Both the position numbers and the translations under genes were made by a program. The notes under the pieces are model-generated. The model saw only the letters and a list, made by a program, of their open reading frames with translations, ran no database searches and was not told the DNA's origin. This document shows, in pieces, positions 26,349 to 34,083 of a stretch of DNA of 64,000 nt (the stretch's first letter is position 1; each line of letters begins with the position of its first letter). The stretch is from NCBI GenBank assembly GCA_030246985.1, contig CP107246.1, positions 870,282-934,281 on the forward strand, written 5' to 3'. The DNA is from Candidatus Nitricoxidivorans perseverans (GTDB taxonomy: Bacteria; Pseudomonadota; Gammaproteobacteria; Burkholderiales; Rhodocyclaceae).

Positions 26349-27746
26349 ATGCACCGCTTTCTCATCTCCGCCGCCCACAAGTCATCGGGCAAGACCACCG
26401 TCAGCATCGGTCTTGCCGCGGCGCTGAAGACACGCGGCCTCGCGGTGCAGCCCTTCAAGAAGGGGCCGGACTACATCGATCCCCTCTGGCTTTCGCTGGC
26501 CACCGGCCGGCGCTGCCGCAACCTCGATTTCTTCCTCTCGCCGCACGAGGAGATCGAAAGTCAGTTCTCCCGCCACGGCTTCGATGCCGACGTCTGCCTC
26601 GTCGAGGGCAACAAGGGGCTCTACGACGGCCTCGACCTGACCGGTTCCAACAGCAACGCCGCCCTGGCCAAGCTGCTCGACCTGCCGGTCATCCTGGTGC
26701 TCGACGCGCGCGGCATGACCCGCGGCATCGCGCCGCTGATCCTCGGCTACCAGGCCTTCGACCGCGACATCCGCATCGCCGGCGTCGTCCTCAACCGCCT
26801 CGGCGGCAGCCGCCACGAGTCCAAGCTGCGCGCGGTGATCGAGCACTACACCGACGTGCCGGTGATCGGCGCCGTGCACGAGGATGCCCGCATGGCTCTG
26901 GTCGAGCGTCACCTGGGCCTCATGCCGGCCAACGAGACGCATGCGGCGCAGCGGCATGTGACCGAGATCGCCGGCCGGGTCGCCGCTCAGGTGGACCTGG
27001 ACAGCCTGCTGGCGAAGACCCGGACCGACCAGGCCCTGCCTCGTCCGCAACCCTACATGATTTCCGGCGAGACGCCGATCCGGATCGCCATCGCCCAGGA
27101 CGCCGCCTTCGGCTTCTACTACGCCGACGATCTCGATGCCTTCCGGATCGCCGGCGCCGAACTGGTGCCCTTCGACGCCCTGCGCGATCCCCGCCTGCCC
27201 GCTTGCGACGCCCTGTTCATCGGCGGCGGCTTCCCGGAATGCTTCTTGGACGCGCTGGAGGCCAACGCGCGGCTCCGCGCCGACATTCTCGACGCCATCG
27301 AATCCGGCCTGCCCGCCTACGCCGAGTGCGGCGGCCTCATGTACCTGGCCCGCTCGATCACATGGAAGGGCCAGACCCGGCGCATGGTCGGCGCCATCGC
27401 CGGCGACGTCATCATGCACGACAAGCCGGTCGGACGCGGCTACGTCGTCCTCTCGCCCGCCGCCGGGCACCCGTGGCACGCATCCGGCGAGGAAACGCAG
27501 TCCATCCAGGCCCACGAGTTCCATTACTCCAGCATCGACCACCTGCCCCCGGACACCCGCTTCGCCTATGCCGTCGAGCGCGGCCACGGCGTGGATGGCC
27601 GTCGCGACGGCATCATCTACAAGAACCTGCTCGCCTCATACACCCACCTGCGCGCGACGGCCGGCTGCGACTGGCCGGCCCGTTTCGTACGGTTTGCAAG
27701 ACATTGCATAAGAACACGACAAACCAGGAGCCAACAATGTTCGTAG
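26349..27746 (+). CDS. dsrN: DsrN, siroheme amidase of the CbiA family
   Basis: 465 aa, similar to cobyrinate a,c-diamide synthase. N-terminal ATP-binding part with ISAAHKSSGKTTVSIG (P-loop at about 7-19) and FKKGPDYIDP. C-terminal class I glutamine amidotransferase-like part with the catalytic cysteine in YAECGGLMYL (about 330) and HEFHYSS. Known role in purple sulfur bacteria: glutamine-dependent amidation of siroheme for DsrAB. The end overlaps dsrR by 10 bp. Confidence 0.93.
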   Translation: MHRFLISAAHKSSGKTTVSIGLAAALKTRGLAVQPFKKGPDYIDPLWLSLATGRRCRNLDFFLSPHEEIESQFSRHGFDADVCLVEGNKGLYDGLDLTGSNSNAALAKLLDLPVILVLDARGMTRGIAPLILGYQAFDRDIRIAGVVLNRLGGSRHESKLRAVIEHYTDVPVIGAVHEDARMALVERHLGLMPANETHAAQRHVTEIAGRVAAQVDLDSLLAKTRTDQALPRPQPYMISGETPIRIAIAQDAAFGFYYADDLDAFRIAGAELVPFDALRDPRLPACDALFIGGGFPECFLDALEANARLRADILDAIESGLPAYAECGGLMYLARSITWKGQTRRMVGAIAGDVIMHDKPVGRGYVVLSPAAGHPWHASGEETQSIQAHEFHYSSIDHLPPDTRFAYAVERGHGVDGRRDGIIYKNLLASYTHLRATAGCDWPARFVRFARHCIRTRQTRSQQCS

Positions 27747-28108
27747 TGACCCCCACCGCGGCCGAACAGATCCTGCGCGCCGCCGAAGCCATGGACGAGG
27801 GAGGCGATGCGCCCGTCATGCTACGCGTGGCCGCGAAGATCGAGGACGGCGGAATCGTCTATGGCATGGGCTTCGACGAGGAGCGCGAGAACGACCACGT
27901 CATTCAGAGCGAGGGCGTCATCCTCCTGATCGCGCCGCGCAGCCTAGAACTGCTGACGGGTAGCACGCTCGATTTCGTCGAGCTTCGGCCCGGCGAATTC
28001 CAGTTCGTCTTCGTCAATCCCAACGAAGTCGGTGGCGGCAGCTGCGGCGGAGGCGGCAACGACGGCTATGGTGGCGGCTGTGGCGGTTGCGGGCGCTCCT
28101 GTGGCTGA
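27737..28108 (+). CDS. dsrR: DsrR, A-type iron-sulfur-carrier-like protein
   Basis: 123 aa, IscA/A-type fold: [12 protein letters not shown] at the start and [21 protein letters not shown] near the end. The first conserved cysteine of A-type carriers is replaced (DGGIVYG where GGC is usual). The C-terminus is an odd glycine- and cysteine-rich tail of about 24 residues with four cysteines instead of the short CGCG ending. In Allochromatium DsrR lacks cluster ligands and acts on dsr expression after transcription. ATG with AGGAG 7 bases upstream. Confidence 0.9.
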   Translation: MFVVTPTAAEQILRAAEAMDEGGDAPVMLRVAAKIEDGGIVYGMGFDEERENDHVIQSEGVILLIAPRSLELLTGSTLDFVELRPGEFQFVFVNPNEVGGGSCGGGGNDGYGGGCGGCGRSCG

Positions 28109-28880
28109 ACGCATCGAAGAGAGAGGCCCGGCGCAACCGGGCACGGTCTATCTCGTCGGCGCCGGCCCCGGCGATCCGGAGCTCTTGACCCTGCGGGCCG
28201 CCCGGCTGATCGGCGAGGCCGACGTCATCGTCTACGATCATCTGGTCTCCGACGCCATCCTCGGAATGGCCAATCCCGCCGCGGAACACATCTATGCCGG
28301 CAAGGAACGCGGCCACCACGCCGTGCCGCAGGGCGACCTCAACCTGCTGCTCGTGCGGCTCGCGCAGCAAGGCAAGCGTGTCTTGCGCCTGAAGGGCGGC
28401 GACCCCTATACCTTCGGCCGCGGCGGCGAGGAAGTCGAGACACTGTCCGAACACGGCGTGCCCTTCGAGGTCGTGCCGGGCATCACAGCCGCCGCCGGGG
28501 TAGCGGCCTACGCCGGCATCCCGCTGACACACCGCGATTATGCCCAGGCCTGCGTCTTCGTCACCGGCCATCTGAAGGACGGCACAATGAACCTCGACTG
28601 GGTGGGGCTCGCCCGGCCTCGCCAGACGGTCATCATCTACATGGGATTGCACGGCCTGCCCTACCTGTGCGAACAGCTCGTCAAGCACGGCCTGCCGCCC
28701 GACTGGCCCGCCGCCATCGTGCAGCAGGGCACCACGCGCAATCATCGCGCCGTCACCGGCACGCTCGCCACCCTGCCTCGGCTCGCCGTCGAGGCGCGGC
28801 TCAAAGCGCCGACGCTGATCATCGTCGGCAAGGTCGTCAGCCTGCACCCCAAGCTCAAATGGTTCGAGCCGCAAGGCTGA
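28101..28880 (+). CDS. cobA: Uroporphyrinogen-III C-methyltransferase for siroheme
   Basis: About 259 aa from a GTG that overlaps the end of dsrR; an in-frame ATG at 28068 with GGAGG upstream is an alternative start. SUMT signatures: [41 protein letters not shown], and [22 protein letters not shown]. It methylates uroporphyrinogen III to precorrin-2, the first step to siroheme, and is the single-domain form lacking the CysG dehydrogenase/chelatase part. Its place behind dsrN and dsrR fits supply of siroheme to DsrAB. Confidence 0.92.
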   Translation: MAERIEERGPAQPGTVYLVGAGPGDPELLTLRAARLIGEADVIVYDHLVSDAILGMANPAAEHIYAGKERGHHAVPQGDLNLLLVRLAQQGKRVLRLKGGDPYTFGRGGEEVETLSEHGVPFEVVPGITAAAGVAAYAGIPLTHRDYAQACVFVTGHLKDGTMNLDWVGLARPRQTVIIYMGLHGLPYLCEQLVKHGLPPDWPAAIVQQGTTRNHRAVTGTLATLPRLAVEARLKAPTLIIVGKVVSLHPKLKWFEPQG

Positions 28881-28881
28881 C

Positions 28882-28897
28882 GGCCCGAAAGCGGGCC
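28882..28897. terminator. Hairpin between convergent cobA and lipoprotein genes
   Basis: GGCCCG-AAAG-CGGGCC, a perfect 6-bp GC-rich stem in the 16 bp between two convergent stop codons. There is no long T run, so it may only be a weak or shared terminator for the dsr transcript. Confidence 0.4.
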
Positions 28898-29118
28898 TAG
28901 AAGCGGTATTTCTCGACCTTCTTCTCGTAGCCCTTGCCGGCCATGCACTTGTCGAACGCCTCTTTGGCGTCGTCACCGCTCGCATAAGGCGCCATGGCGG
29001 ACTTGCAGGCCTCGATGTCGGACTGGGCGGCGACGGAATCCGTCCCCGGCTTGACGTAGGTGTGAAGATTGGAACAGGCGCCCAGAAGCAGGCATGCGGC
29101 AATCACAGCGTTTTTCAT
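28897..29118 (-). CDS. Small predicted lipoprotein
   Basis: 73 aa from the ATG at 29118. The start MKNAVIAACLLLGACSNLHTY is a lipoprotein signal with lipobox LGAC, so cleavage would leave a mature protein of about 58 residues anchored by its first cysteine. Two further cysteines (EACKSAM and DKCMAGKGY) could form a disulfide. Family not recognised. It is downstream of the response regulator with a 46-bp gap and convergent with the dsr locus. Confidence 0.7.
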   Translation of the reverse strand: MKNAVIAACLLLGACSNLHTYVKPGTDSVAAQSDIEACKSAMAPYASGDDAKEAFDKCMAGKGYEKKVEKYRF

Positions 29119-29164
29119 GTTCTTCGCCTCCGTATCGTGAAAGGAATGCGGCCCGAATTCCGGG

Positions 29165-29836
29165 CTATCGCGGCCGCCCCTGCGCCGTCTTGTGCTCGAC
29201 GGCGAACACCGCCGCTTCGACACGCGAGGTCAGGTTCAGCTTGGACAGGATATGGCGGACGTGCAGCTTGACGGTGTCGTGGCTGATGTCCAGCGCCCGT
29301 GCGATGGCCTTGTTGGACAGACCCTGCGCCAGGTAATCGAGTATCTCCCGCTCGCGCGCCGTCAGCTGCTTGAGGGCGTCGGCCTTTTCCGCCGGCGGCG
29401 CGCCGCCCTGGAGAAGATTCACGAGCTTCATCATCATCGTCGGCGCCACAACGGTCTCGCCGCGCACCGCCCGCTGCACGGCGTCGACCACATCGTCCGG
29501 CTCCATGTCCTTGAGCAGGTAGCCCTGGGCGCCGGCTCGCATGGCGTTGGCGAGATCGTCCTCGGCGTCGGAGACTGTCAGGATCAGCACCGGGCCGGAC
29601 CACTCGCTGGCGCGGATGCGGCGCAGCAGCGCCAGGCCGCCGTGGGGCGGCATGTTGAGATCGGTGATGACCGCGTCGGGCTGCGTCTGTGCCAGCAATT
29701 CGAGCGCCTCGTCCGGATTGCCGGTGATGCCCGCGACAGTGATGCCGCCGCGCTGCTCCAGCAGTTCTGCCAGCCCCTTGCGGAACAGGGTGTGGTCGTC
29801 GACCAGCAGTACCCGGACGGGAGGGTCTTCGTTCAT
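29165..29836 (-). CDS. NarL-type response regulator next to dsr locus
   Basis: 223 aa. Receiver domain with VLLVDDHTLFRKGLAELL, phospho-acceptor in AVITDLNMPPHGG (about 60) and LLKDMEPDD. LuxR-type DNA-binding domain with LTAREREILDYLAQGLSNKAIARAL and DTVKLHVRHILSKLNL. The start ATG overlaps the kinase stop by one base (TGATG), so it is the cognate partner of the gene upstream. Very similar in layout to NarL. Its position beside the dsr cluster makes dsr or anaerobic-respiration genes possible targets. Confidence 0.93.
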   Translation of the reverse strand: MNEDPPVRVLLVDDHTLFRKGLAELLEQRGGITVAGITGNPDEALELLAQTQPDAVITDLNMPPHGGLALLRRIRASEWSGPVLILTVSDAEDDLANAMRAGAQGYLLKDMEPDDVVDAVQRAVRGETVVAPTMMMKLVNLLQGGAPPAEKADALKQLTAREREILDYLAQGLSNKAIARALDISHDTVKLHVRHILSKLNLTSRVEAAVFAVEHKTAQGRPR

Positions 29837-31065
29837 CAGTTCATCCTCGCCGCCAGCACCGGGAATGTCAGCCGCACGCGGAAGCCGCCCTCGGGCAGAT
29901 TGGCCACCTCCACTCGGCCGCCGATCTTGCGCGCCCGTTCGCGCATGATGGACAGGCCGAAGTGGTCGCGCAGGCGCGGATGCTCCTCGAAGCCGCCGAT
30001 GCGGTTGGCGATGGCGAAGAAGCCCTGCCCGCCCCGGCCATTGTCCTCGACGGTGGCCACGTAATAGTCGCCGGCGCCCTCGATCGTGAGAAGCGCATGC
30101 GTGGCGCCGGAATGACGCGCGACATTGGCCAGCGCCTCCTGGATGATGAAGAAGACCTGCGCCTCCTGGTCGACCGACATGCGCAGATCGAGCGCGCGGT
30201 TCCGGTATTCGAGGGCGATGCCGGTGCGGTCGAAGAAACCGTCGGCCAGATCCTGGAGCGCGTTCAGCAGACCCATTGGGTCCATGCGGTTGCGGAACTG
30301 GGTCAGGAGCTCGCGCAGCTGACCATAGGCCACGTCGAGCGCCTGCATGACGTCGCCGGCGTACTTGCCGGCACGCTCCGTTTCGCTGTCTGTCAGGGCA
30401 TCCTGCAGGAGCGCCACGCGCATCTTCAGGTAGGCCAGCGTCTGGGCCAGCGAATCGTGGATCTCGGCGGCCATCATCTGCCGCTCGTTCATGAGGGCGA
30501 TGCGCATGTTCTCGCGCTTGAGCCGCGCGTTCTCCAGCGCCATGCCCAGGTGCTCCCCGATGGAACGGAACAGCACCGCCACCTCCTCCGGCAGGTCGAA
30601 GCGCTCGGGCAGGAACAGGTTGTAGGTGCCGAGGAGGTTGCCGGCGTGCTGGAGCGGCACGACTACCATGGCCTGACAATCTTTGACGAAATAGGAATGA
30701 CCGGTGCGCATCGCGCAGTCGCATAGATCGATTTCATAGTGGGCGCGGTTGTCGCGCACCGCCAGCCCGCACTGGCCGCAGTCGATGGGCACGACGCGCT
30801 CGCGCTCCACCACCTCCGCCGGCAGGCCCCGGGCGCCGACCAGCCGCAGGTGGCGGCCATCGCCCGTCACCACGCGCACCGCGCCCGCGCTGGCATGGGC
30901 CAGGCGGAGCATGGTGCCGAGGAAGCGGCCGAGCATCTCCTCGACATCGTCCTCGTCGGCCAGGCTCGCCGACACTTCGGAAATGATGCTAAGGGCCTGC
31001 AGCTTGGTGTTGTCGTCGACCTCGTATTCGAGGCCACCGACGCGCGGTGACGCCGTGGCGTCCAT
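29836..31065 (-). CDS. GAF-containing NarX-type histidine kinase
   Basis: 409 aa from the ATG at 31065 (GAGGGAA 5 bases upstream; an ATG five codons earlier is possible). No membrane segment, so it is cytoplasmic. A GAF domain (about 50-185) holds a cysteine group (PIDCGQCGLAV, DLCDCAMRTG, KDCQAM). The HisKA_3 region has AAEIHDSLAQTLAYLKMRV (His about 204). The ATPase domain has IIQEALANVARHS, VEDNGRGGQGF and HFGLSIMRERA. The cysteines could bind a metal or sense redox, as the Fe-S kinase NreB does, but this is inference. Confidence 0.9.
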   Translation of the reverse strand: MDATASPRVGGLEYEVDDNTKLQALSIISEVSASLADEDDVEEMLGRFLGTMLRLAHASAGAVRVVTGDGRHLRLVGARGLPAEVVERERVVPIDCGQCGLAVRDNRAHYEIDLCDCAMRTGHSYFVKDCQAMVVVPLQHAGNLLGTYNLFLPERFDLPEEVAVLFRSIGEHLGMALENARLKRENMRIALMNERQMMAAEIHDSLAQTLAYLKMRVALLQDALTDSETERAGKYAGDVMQALDVAYGQLRELLTQFRNRMDPMGLLNALQDLADGFFDRTGIALEYRNRALDLRMSVDQEAQVFFIIQEALANVARHSGATHALLTIEGAGDYYVATVEDNGRGGQGFFAIANRIGGFEEHPRLRDHFGLSIMRERARKIGGRVEVANLPEGGFRVRLTFPVLAARMN

Positions 31066-31097
31066 TGGATGTTCCCTCATTGTCGTCTTGACGGATT

Positions 31098-31661
31098 TTA
31101 CGATGGAACCGGCCAGGCGCCGGAGAGGATTTTCTCGGCCCAGAAAAGGGCGGCGATCGTCTTGCCGTCGGTGATTTCGCCGTCGCGCACCGCCAGCACG
31201 GCGTCGTTGAGGGAGACCTCGGCCACTTCGAGTATCTCGCCCTGGTCGAGGGCATGGCCGACGAAGCTCAAGCCGTGCGCGAGGAATATCTCGATGCGCT
31301 CGTCCGAATAGCCGATGCAGGGATGCGTGGTGGCGAGATGGCGCCATGCCTTCGCCTTGTAGCCGGTCTCCTCGCGCAGCTCGCGCCGCGCCGTGTCGAG
31401 GATATGCTCGCCCGGATCGATCTTGCCCGCGGGCAGTTCCAGGAAGACGCGCCGCAGCGGGTAGCGGAACTGGCGCTCGAACAGCAGCTTGCCGTTGTCG
31501 AGGGCGGCGATCACCACCACCGCGCCCGGATGGGCGATCCACTCGCGCACGCTCTCGTGCCCATCCGGCAGGCGCACATGATCGCGATGCACATGCAGGA
31601 GGCGACCGGAGAAGACCTCCTCGGTCGCCAGGGTTTCCTCGTGGAACTGCGGATCATCCAC
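31098..31661 (-). CDS. NUDIX hydrolase, ADP-ribose pyrophosphatase type
   Basis: About 187 aa if the GTG at 31661 is used; a TTG three codons upstream is equally possible, and the next upstream ATG would lie inside a tRNA gene and is rejected. The Nudix box is complete: G-KIDPG-E-HILDTAR-REL-REE-T-GY (starting near residue 80). RQFRYPL and FLELPAGKIDPGE fit the NudF/ADP-ribose pyrophosphatase branch. It is 32 bp upstream of the kinase gene on the same strand. Confidence 0.87.
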   Translation of the reverse strand: MDDPQFHEETLATEEVFSGRLLHVHRDHVRLPDGHESVREWIAHPGAVVVIAALDNGKLLFERQFRYPLRRVFLELPAGKIDPGEHILDTARRELREETGYKAKAWRHLATTHPCIGYSDERIEIFLAHGLSFVGHALDQGEILEVAEVSLNDAVLAVRDGEITDGKTIAALFWAEKILSGAWPVPS

Positions 31662-31682
31662 CGATGCCAAACCCGGATTCGT

Positions 31683-31759
31683 TGGTAGGCGCGATTGGAC
31701 TCGAACCAACGACCCCCACCATGTCAAGGTGGTGCTCTAACCAGCTGAGCTACGCGCCT
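31683..31759 (-). tRNA. tRNA-Val(GAC)
   Basis: A 77-nt cloverleaf on the minus strand including encoded CCA. Acceptor AGGCGCG/CGCGCCT, D arm GCTC/GAGC, anticodon stem CCACC/GGTGG with loop TTGACAT (anticodon GAC), T loop TTCGAGT. The body from the D arm to the T arm is almost the same as E. coli tRNA-Val(GAC). Confidence 0.97.
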
Positions 31760-31797
31760 ACAAAGAGGCGCGAATTCTACCCGAATCGCGGCGCCGG

Positions 31798-32928
31798 TCA
31801 AACAGTTTTAGCGTGCCTGGACAACCGCTTTTCCAGGTCGGCGAGCGGCAGGCCGAAATGGAATTCGTCGTCGATCAGGCGCAGCAGGGGCAGCAGGCGC
31901 AATCCCAGGCGGGCGAGATGCGGCCGCAGCATGGCGCCCTCGCCGAGCGCGACACGGGCCAGCGCCTGGTCGATGCCCTCGCCAGCGAAGGCGGCCGCGC
32001 CGCGATCCCCGCCGCCGGCGACGCGGTCGCCGCCCTCGCCGCGGGCCTTCACCATGCGGGCTTCGGCCACGGTCATCAGCGCCTCGGCGCCGGCGGCCGT
32101 GTCCGCCGGGCTGCTGGCGACGCCGATGCTGAGGGTGGCCGTCAGCGGCCTGCCCTGATGTCGGATGTCGGCGCGCGCCACGGCAAGCCGCAACCGCTCG
32201 GCAAAGGCACGCGCCTGGACTTCGGTGATGCCGGGCGATGCGATCGCCAGCTCCCGCTCCGTCCAGCGGCCCAGGAGGTCCTCCCGCCGCACCGTGCCGG
32301 CCAGCAGCCGGGAGAACTGCGCCACCAGCATCTCCGCCACCGGGCCGCCCTCGGCGGCGGCCAACTCGTCGATCCGGTCGAAGCCGATCAGGACGGCGCT
32401 CACCTCGCCGCCATGGCGCTGGGCAAAGGAGAGGGCCTGCTCCGTCTGGCGCAGCAGGGCGATGCGGGTCAGCACGCCGGTGGCCGGATCAATGGCCACC
32501 TGGGCGCGGGTTTCCTCAAGGGCCTCATGCGTCCGCACAAGGGCGACCAGCGTGCCCAGCCGCGCCAGCAGTTCCGCCGTGCCGATGCCCTTGGCGATGA
32601 AGTCGCTGGCGCCCAGGTCCTTGGCCCGCTGGCGCGATTCCTCGTCCTCGTCGCCGGAAATCATGATGACCGGTGTTTCGCGGATGCGGGCGATCCCCGA
32701 ATTGCGGACCCGCTCCAGAAGGCCGTAGCCGTCCAGGCGGGGCATCGACATGTCGGAGATGACCAGCTGGATCGTGGGATCCACCAGCAGCGCCTCCCAT
32801 CCGGCCTCGCCGTCAGCTTCCTCGCGCACGTCGAAGCGGTCGCGGATATGCTTGATGATCGTCGCCCGCACGATGCGGGAATCGTCGACGATCAGGATGC
32901 GCGGCAGGAGGGAAGTCGGCTCGGTCAT
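31798..32928 (-). CDS. Response regulator with degenerate GGDEF domain
   Basis: 376 aa from the ATG at 32928. Receiver domain with ILIVDDSRIVRATI, phospho-acceptor in LVISDMSMPRLDG (about 62), MISGDEDE and FIAKGIG. The second domain follows the GGDEF fold (DPATGVLTRIALLRQTEQAL, AVLIGFDRIDELAAAEGG), but the signature site reads GRWTERELAIA, so the catalytic GG(D/E)EF is lost and diguanylate cyclase activity is not expected. It could bind nucleotide or protein instead. It stands alone, divergent from the iron transporter gene. Confidence 0.88.
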   Translation of the reverse strand: MTEPTSLLPRILIVDDSRIVRATIIKHIRDRFDVREEADGEAGWEALLVDPTIQLVISDMSMPRLDGYGLLERVRNSGIARIRETPVIMISGDEDEESRQRAKDLGASDFIAKGIGTAELLARLGTLVALVRTHEALEETRAQVAIDPATGVLTRIALLRQTEQALSFAQRHGGEVSAVLIGFDRIDELAAAEGGPVAEMLVAQFSRLLAGTVRREDLLGRWTERELAIASPGITEVQARAFAERLRLAVARADIRHQGRPLTATLSIGVASSPADTAAGAEALMTVAEARMVKARGEGGDRVAGGGDRGAAAFAGEGIDQALARVALGEGAMLRPHLARLGLRLLPLLRLIDDEFHFGLPLADLEKRLSRHAKTV

Positions 32929-33008
32929 GGTCGGAACGCAATCCTCGCAAGATATGGCGGAGATCCATGGAGTGATGAATGCTATCACGCCCATCAAATG
33001 GGAATGGC

Positions 33009-33036
33009 TTGCATTTGAGAATTGTTCCCATATAAT
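33009..33036 (+). promoter_or_regulatory. Promoter with Fur-like box before iron-binding protein gene
   Basis: TTGCAT (33009-33014), a 16-bp spacer, then TATAAT (33031-33036). Inside the spacer TGAGAAT-T-GTTCCCA (33016-33030) follows the 7-1-7 Fur pattern with a good left and weaker right half. Iron repression of the transporter is the likely consequence. Confidence 0.55.
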
Positions 33037-33068
33037 GAGGGCGTGATCCATTTCTCCGGAGCCCTGCC

Positions 33069-34079
33069 ATGAAAACAAACCTTCTCCCCTTCCTCGCCCT
33101 GCTGACTGTCCTTCCCGTCCACGCGGAGGAAAGCGTCCTCAACCTCTACTCCGCCCGCCACTACCAGACCGACGAGGCGCTCTACGCCAATTTCACGAAG
33201 CAGACCGGCATCAAGATCAACCGCATCGAGGCCAAGGAGGACGAACTCCTGGAGCGCCTGCGCAACGAGGGCGCTGCGAGTCCGGCCGACGTGTTCATCA
33301 CCGTCGATGCCGCGCGGCTGGCGAAGGCCGACGAGTTGGGCCTGTTCGCGCCGGTGAAGTCGAGGCTGCTGGAAGAGCGCATCCCCGTCCATCTGCGCTC
33401 GCCCGACTGGTTCGCCTTCTCGACGCGCGCCCGCGTCATCCTCCACAACAAGGAAATGGTGGCCGCCGCCGACGTGCAGAACTACGAGGACCTCGCCTCA
33501 CCGAAGCTCAAGGGCAAGGTCTGCTCGCGCTCGGGCTCGCATCCCTACAACCTCTCGCTGATGTCCTCGATGATCGCCCACCAGGGCGAGGCGAAGGCCG
33601 AGGAATGGGCTCGCGGCGTGGTCGCCAACTTCGCCCGCGCACCCAAGGGCGGCGACACCGACCAGATCAAGGCCGTGGCCGCCGGCGAATGCGGCGTGGC
33701 CATCTCGAATTCCTACTACCTCGTGCGCCTGCTGCGGTCCGACAAGCCCGAAGTCAGGCAGGCCATGGAGAAGATCGCCATCGTCTGGCCGAACCAAAAA
33801 GGCGCCGGCGCCCATATCAACATCTCCGGCGGCGGCATGCTGAAGACCGCGCCCCACAAGGAGGCGGCCGTCAAATTCCTCGAATACCTGGCTTCCGACG
33901 ACGCGCAGCGCTATTTCGCCGACGGCAACAACGAATGGCCCGTGGTGCCGACGGTGAAGGTCGCCAATCCGGCGCTGGAATCGCTGGGCCGGTTCAAGGC
34001 CGACACCCTGCCGGTGACCGCCCTGTCGAAGAACGCCGCCGCCGCGCAGAAGGTCTACGACAGGGCTGGGTGGCGCTGA
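33069..34079 (+). CDS. fbpA: Iron(III) ABC transporter substrate-binding protein
   Basis: 336 aa with signal peptide MKTNLLPFLALLTVLPVHAEE. The mature start SVLNLYSARHYQTDEALYANF and the YY-containing hinge (SNSYYLVRL, about residues 217-225) are typical of the FbpA/FutA family, whose tyrosines bind Fe3+. It delivers periplasmic ferric iron to the FbpB permease, encoded convergently 4 bp away, and FbpC, encoded further on. Confidence 0.93.
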   Translation: MKTNLLPFLALLTVLPVHAEESVLNLYSARHYQTDEALYANFTKQTGIKINRIEAKEDELLERLRNEGAASPADVFITVDAARLAKADELGLFAPVKSRLLEERIPVHLRSPDWFAFSTRARVILHNKEMVAAADVQNYEDLASPKLKGKVCSRSGSHPYNLSLMSSMIAHQGEAKAEEWARGVVANFARAPKGGDTDQIKAVAAGECGVAISNSYYLVRLLRSDKPEVRQAMEKIAIVWPNQKGAGAHINISGGGMLKTAPHKEAAVKFLEYLASDDAQRYFADGNNEWPVVPTVKVANPALESLGRFKADTLPVTALSKNAAAAQKVYDRAGWR

Positions 34080-34083
34080 AGCC

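Noticed and set aside
31662-31727. N-terminal extension of the NUDIX protein
   Set aside because: It would need a start inside the tRNA-Val(GAC) gene; the shorter GTG or TTG starts are more sensible.
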